Assembly: GCA_025766275.1 (NCBI GenBank)
Contig: JAFKAC010000043.1
Location: forward strand, 248,001-312,000
From: Lactarius indigo
Lineage: Eukaryota; Basidiomycota; Agaricomycetes; Russulales; Russulaceae
DNA: 64,000 bases
Direction: 5' to 3'
The first letter of the stretch is position 1, and the number at the start of each line of letters is the position of its first letter. Under the pieces are notes generated by a model. That model saw only the letters and a program-made list of their open reading frames with translations. It was not told the origin of the DNA and made no database searches. Made by a program: the position numbers and the translations under genes. Shown here piece after piece: positions 63,060 through 64,000 of the stretch.

Positions 63060-63506
63060 CATCTACTGGATCTTGATGATTTCAACATGCTCCCACCTAC
63101 CACGATAATCTTCCCTTCTTCTCCTGGTCTACGACGCGCTCTTCACTAGCACAAATGACGAGCTGGCCATGCTGTGGATCTCCCCCTCTGACGTTGAGAA
63201 TTTGCTGAAGAGGATGATCACGCTTTGGGAACGCTTTGTCGACGTCTTTTCCAAAACAGTACAGTTGTTTGCATCCTCTCCCTCTCCGCTTCACACACTT
63301 CACACGCCTTGCTATCCGGGCAGAGATACGGCCTACCACTACAAGCTCATAAGCACCCGCTCATTAGACCCCATATCGAAGCCGATGCAGCTTGCTACTC
63401 CCGATGCAACTGTCACGACCCTGTTCAACCCGACCATATTTGACTTTGACCCGCTCCTCAAACTCAACTCAGTCCTCACTGGACAATCACACGTAAGAGT
63501 GGGCGC
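63060..63506 (+). repeat. Decayed companion module, copy beyond copia-B
   Basis: Similar to the module at 33.8-34.1 and 47.1-47.5 kb: ACAAATGACGAGCTG, then the GGCAGAGATACGG junction and GACCATATTTGACTTTGACCCG. It is cut off at 63506 by an LTR start. Its presence shows array-type DNA continues right of copia-B. Confidence 0.55.
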
Positions 63507-64000
63507 TGTTGGTCAAGTTGTCATGAACTCCCCTGTCACCTTTCCTTTTCTGTCCTTATCTGATCCATTTCCTTTCTTGATAGTTACCTTCTGGAACCTA
63601 TGCTCCCCCTCATCTGATTGTTCTAGCACCTTCTGTGCTATTCTTGTCCACCCTTCTCCTGCCTTGCTGGCATGATGCCATCTTGCACGATATTGACACC
63701 ATCTTGTCAGTACATTGATCTATCTATAGCAACCAGTAGCACTATGCGCTCAGGCGCAATCCTGTACTATATAAGGAACCCTGTAGTGCGCCTTAGCTCC
63801 TTAGCTTTGGCTTAATCAACTATCTGCGTTGTATCTCCCATTGACTCCTTGAGTGCCTCAGTTCCTTCAGCACTCAAGCCCTTGACCCAGAACCTCTGAC
63901 CCTTAACCCTTATCCCCTTTGGGTCATTCCCCTCTCAGCCTCTGTGCAGGCTTCCCCTTGACTTTGCTCTCATCCTGAGTGCATCAGGAAAAATGGTATC
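63507..64000 (+). mobile_element. 5' LTR of another retrotransposon, running off the window
   Basis: TGTTGGTCAAG starts abruptly inside the companion module. A TATATAAGG TATA box lies at about 63767. The LTR probably ends TGCATCA near 63986. TGGTATC at 63994-64000 is the start of the usual primer site complementary to the 3' end of initiator Met-tRNA. The internal region is outside the window, so the family cannot be named. Confidence 0.6.

Overview
The window looks like a repeat-rich accessory region of a basidiomycete genome, most likely an Agaricomycete. The host genes have 48-75 bp introns with GT-AG borders, they belong to the fungal DUF6535 membrane-protein family, and the retrotransposons are chromodomain Ty3/gypsy and Ty1/copia types common in mushrooms. 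The species cannot be told from the sequence. I saw no rRNA, convincing tRNA or CRISPR array.

Left block (1-18.6 kb) is a nested transposon pile. A 3' LTR of one gypsy element (9-516) abuts a decayed copia fragment (517-1140). This is followed by a near-complete but mutated gypsy element ('gypsy-1', 1141-16049, + strand). Its 3' LTR was split by a copia element ('copia-A', 8830-15817, - strand) with a perfect GACTA target duplication. Then come a truncated gypsy LTR (16050-16252), an unassigned stretch, and a degenerate hairpin-rich minisatellite (16.9-18.6 kb). A solo copia LTR (17479-18088, duplication AGGTG) sits inside the minisatellite.

Middle block (19.9-47 kb) is a tandem array of five DUF6535 genes, all on the - strand and each with three exons (about 768-887 aa), plus two decayed 3' remnants (19937-20800 and 41045-41560). 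The intergenic DNA is also duplicated: similar 3' flanks, and a decayed + strand companion module in several copies. The array therefore grew by segmental duplication of units of about 6 kb. The proteins have an N-terminal multi-span membrane core, a helical middle, a disordered Ser/Thr/Pro tail and a conserved YDIV C-terminus. Their function is unknown.

Right block (48.2-62.5 kb) is a second nest. Copia-B (48158-62461, - strand, duplication ATTGC) has an intact 1440-aa polyprotein. Gypsy-2 (53197-61140, - strand, duplication GTACC, LTRs identical by eye) sits in its leader. Array-type DNA resumes at 62.5 kb until another LTR begins near 63507 and runs off the window.

The two gypsy elements share signatures of Tf1/sushi-type self-priming, a gag frame that has no ATG at its start, and a shared accessory module downstream of the integrase chromodomain. 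Both copia elements carry a primer site matching the anticodon region of initiator Met-tRNA. Nearly all nonsense changes are C-to-T or G-to-A transitions.
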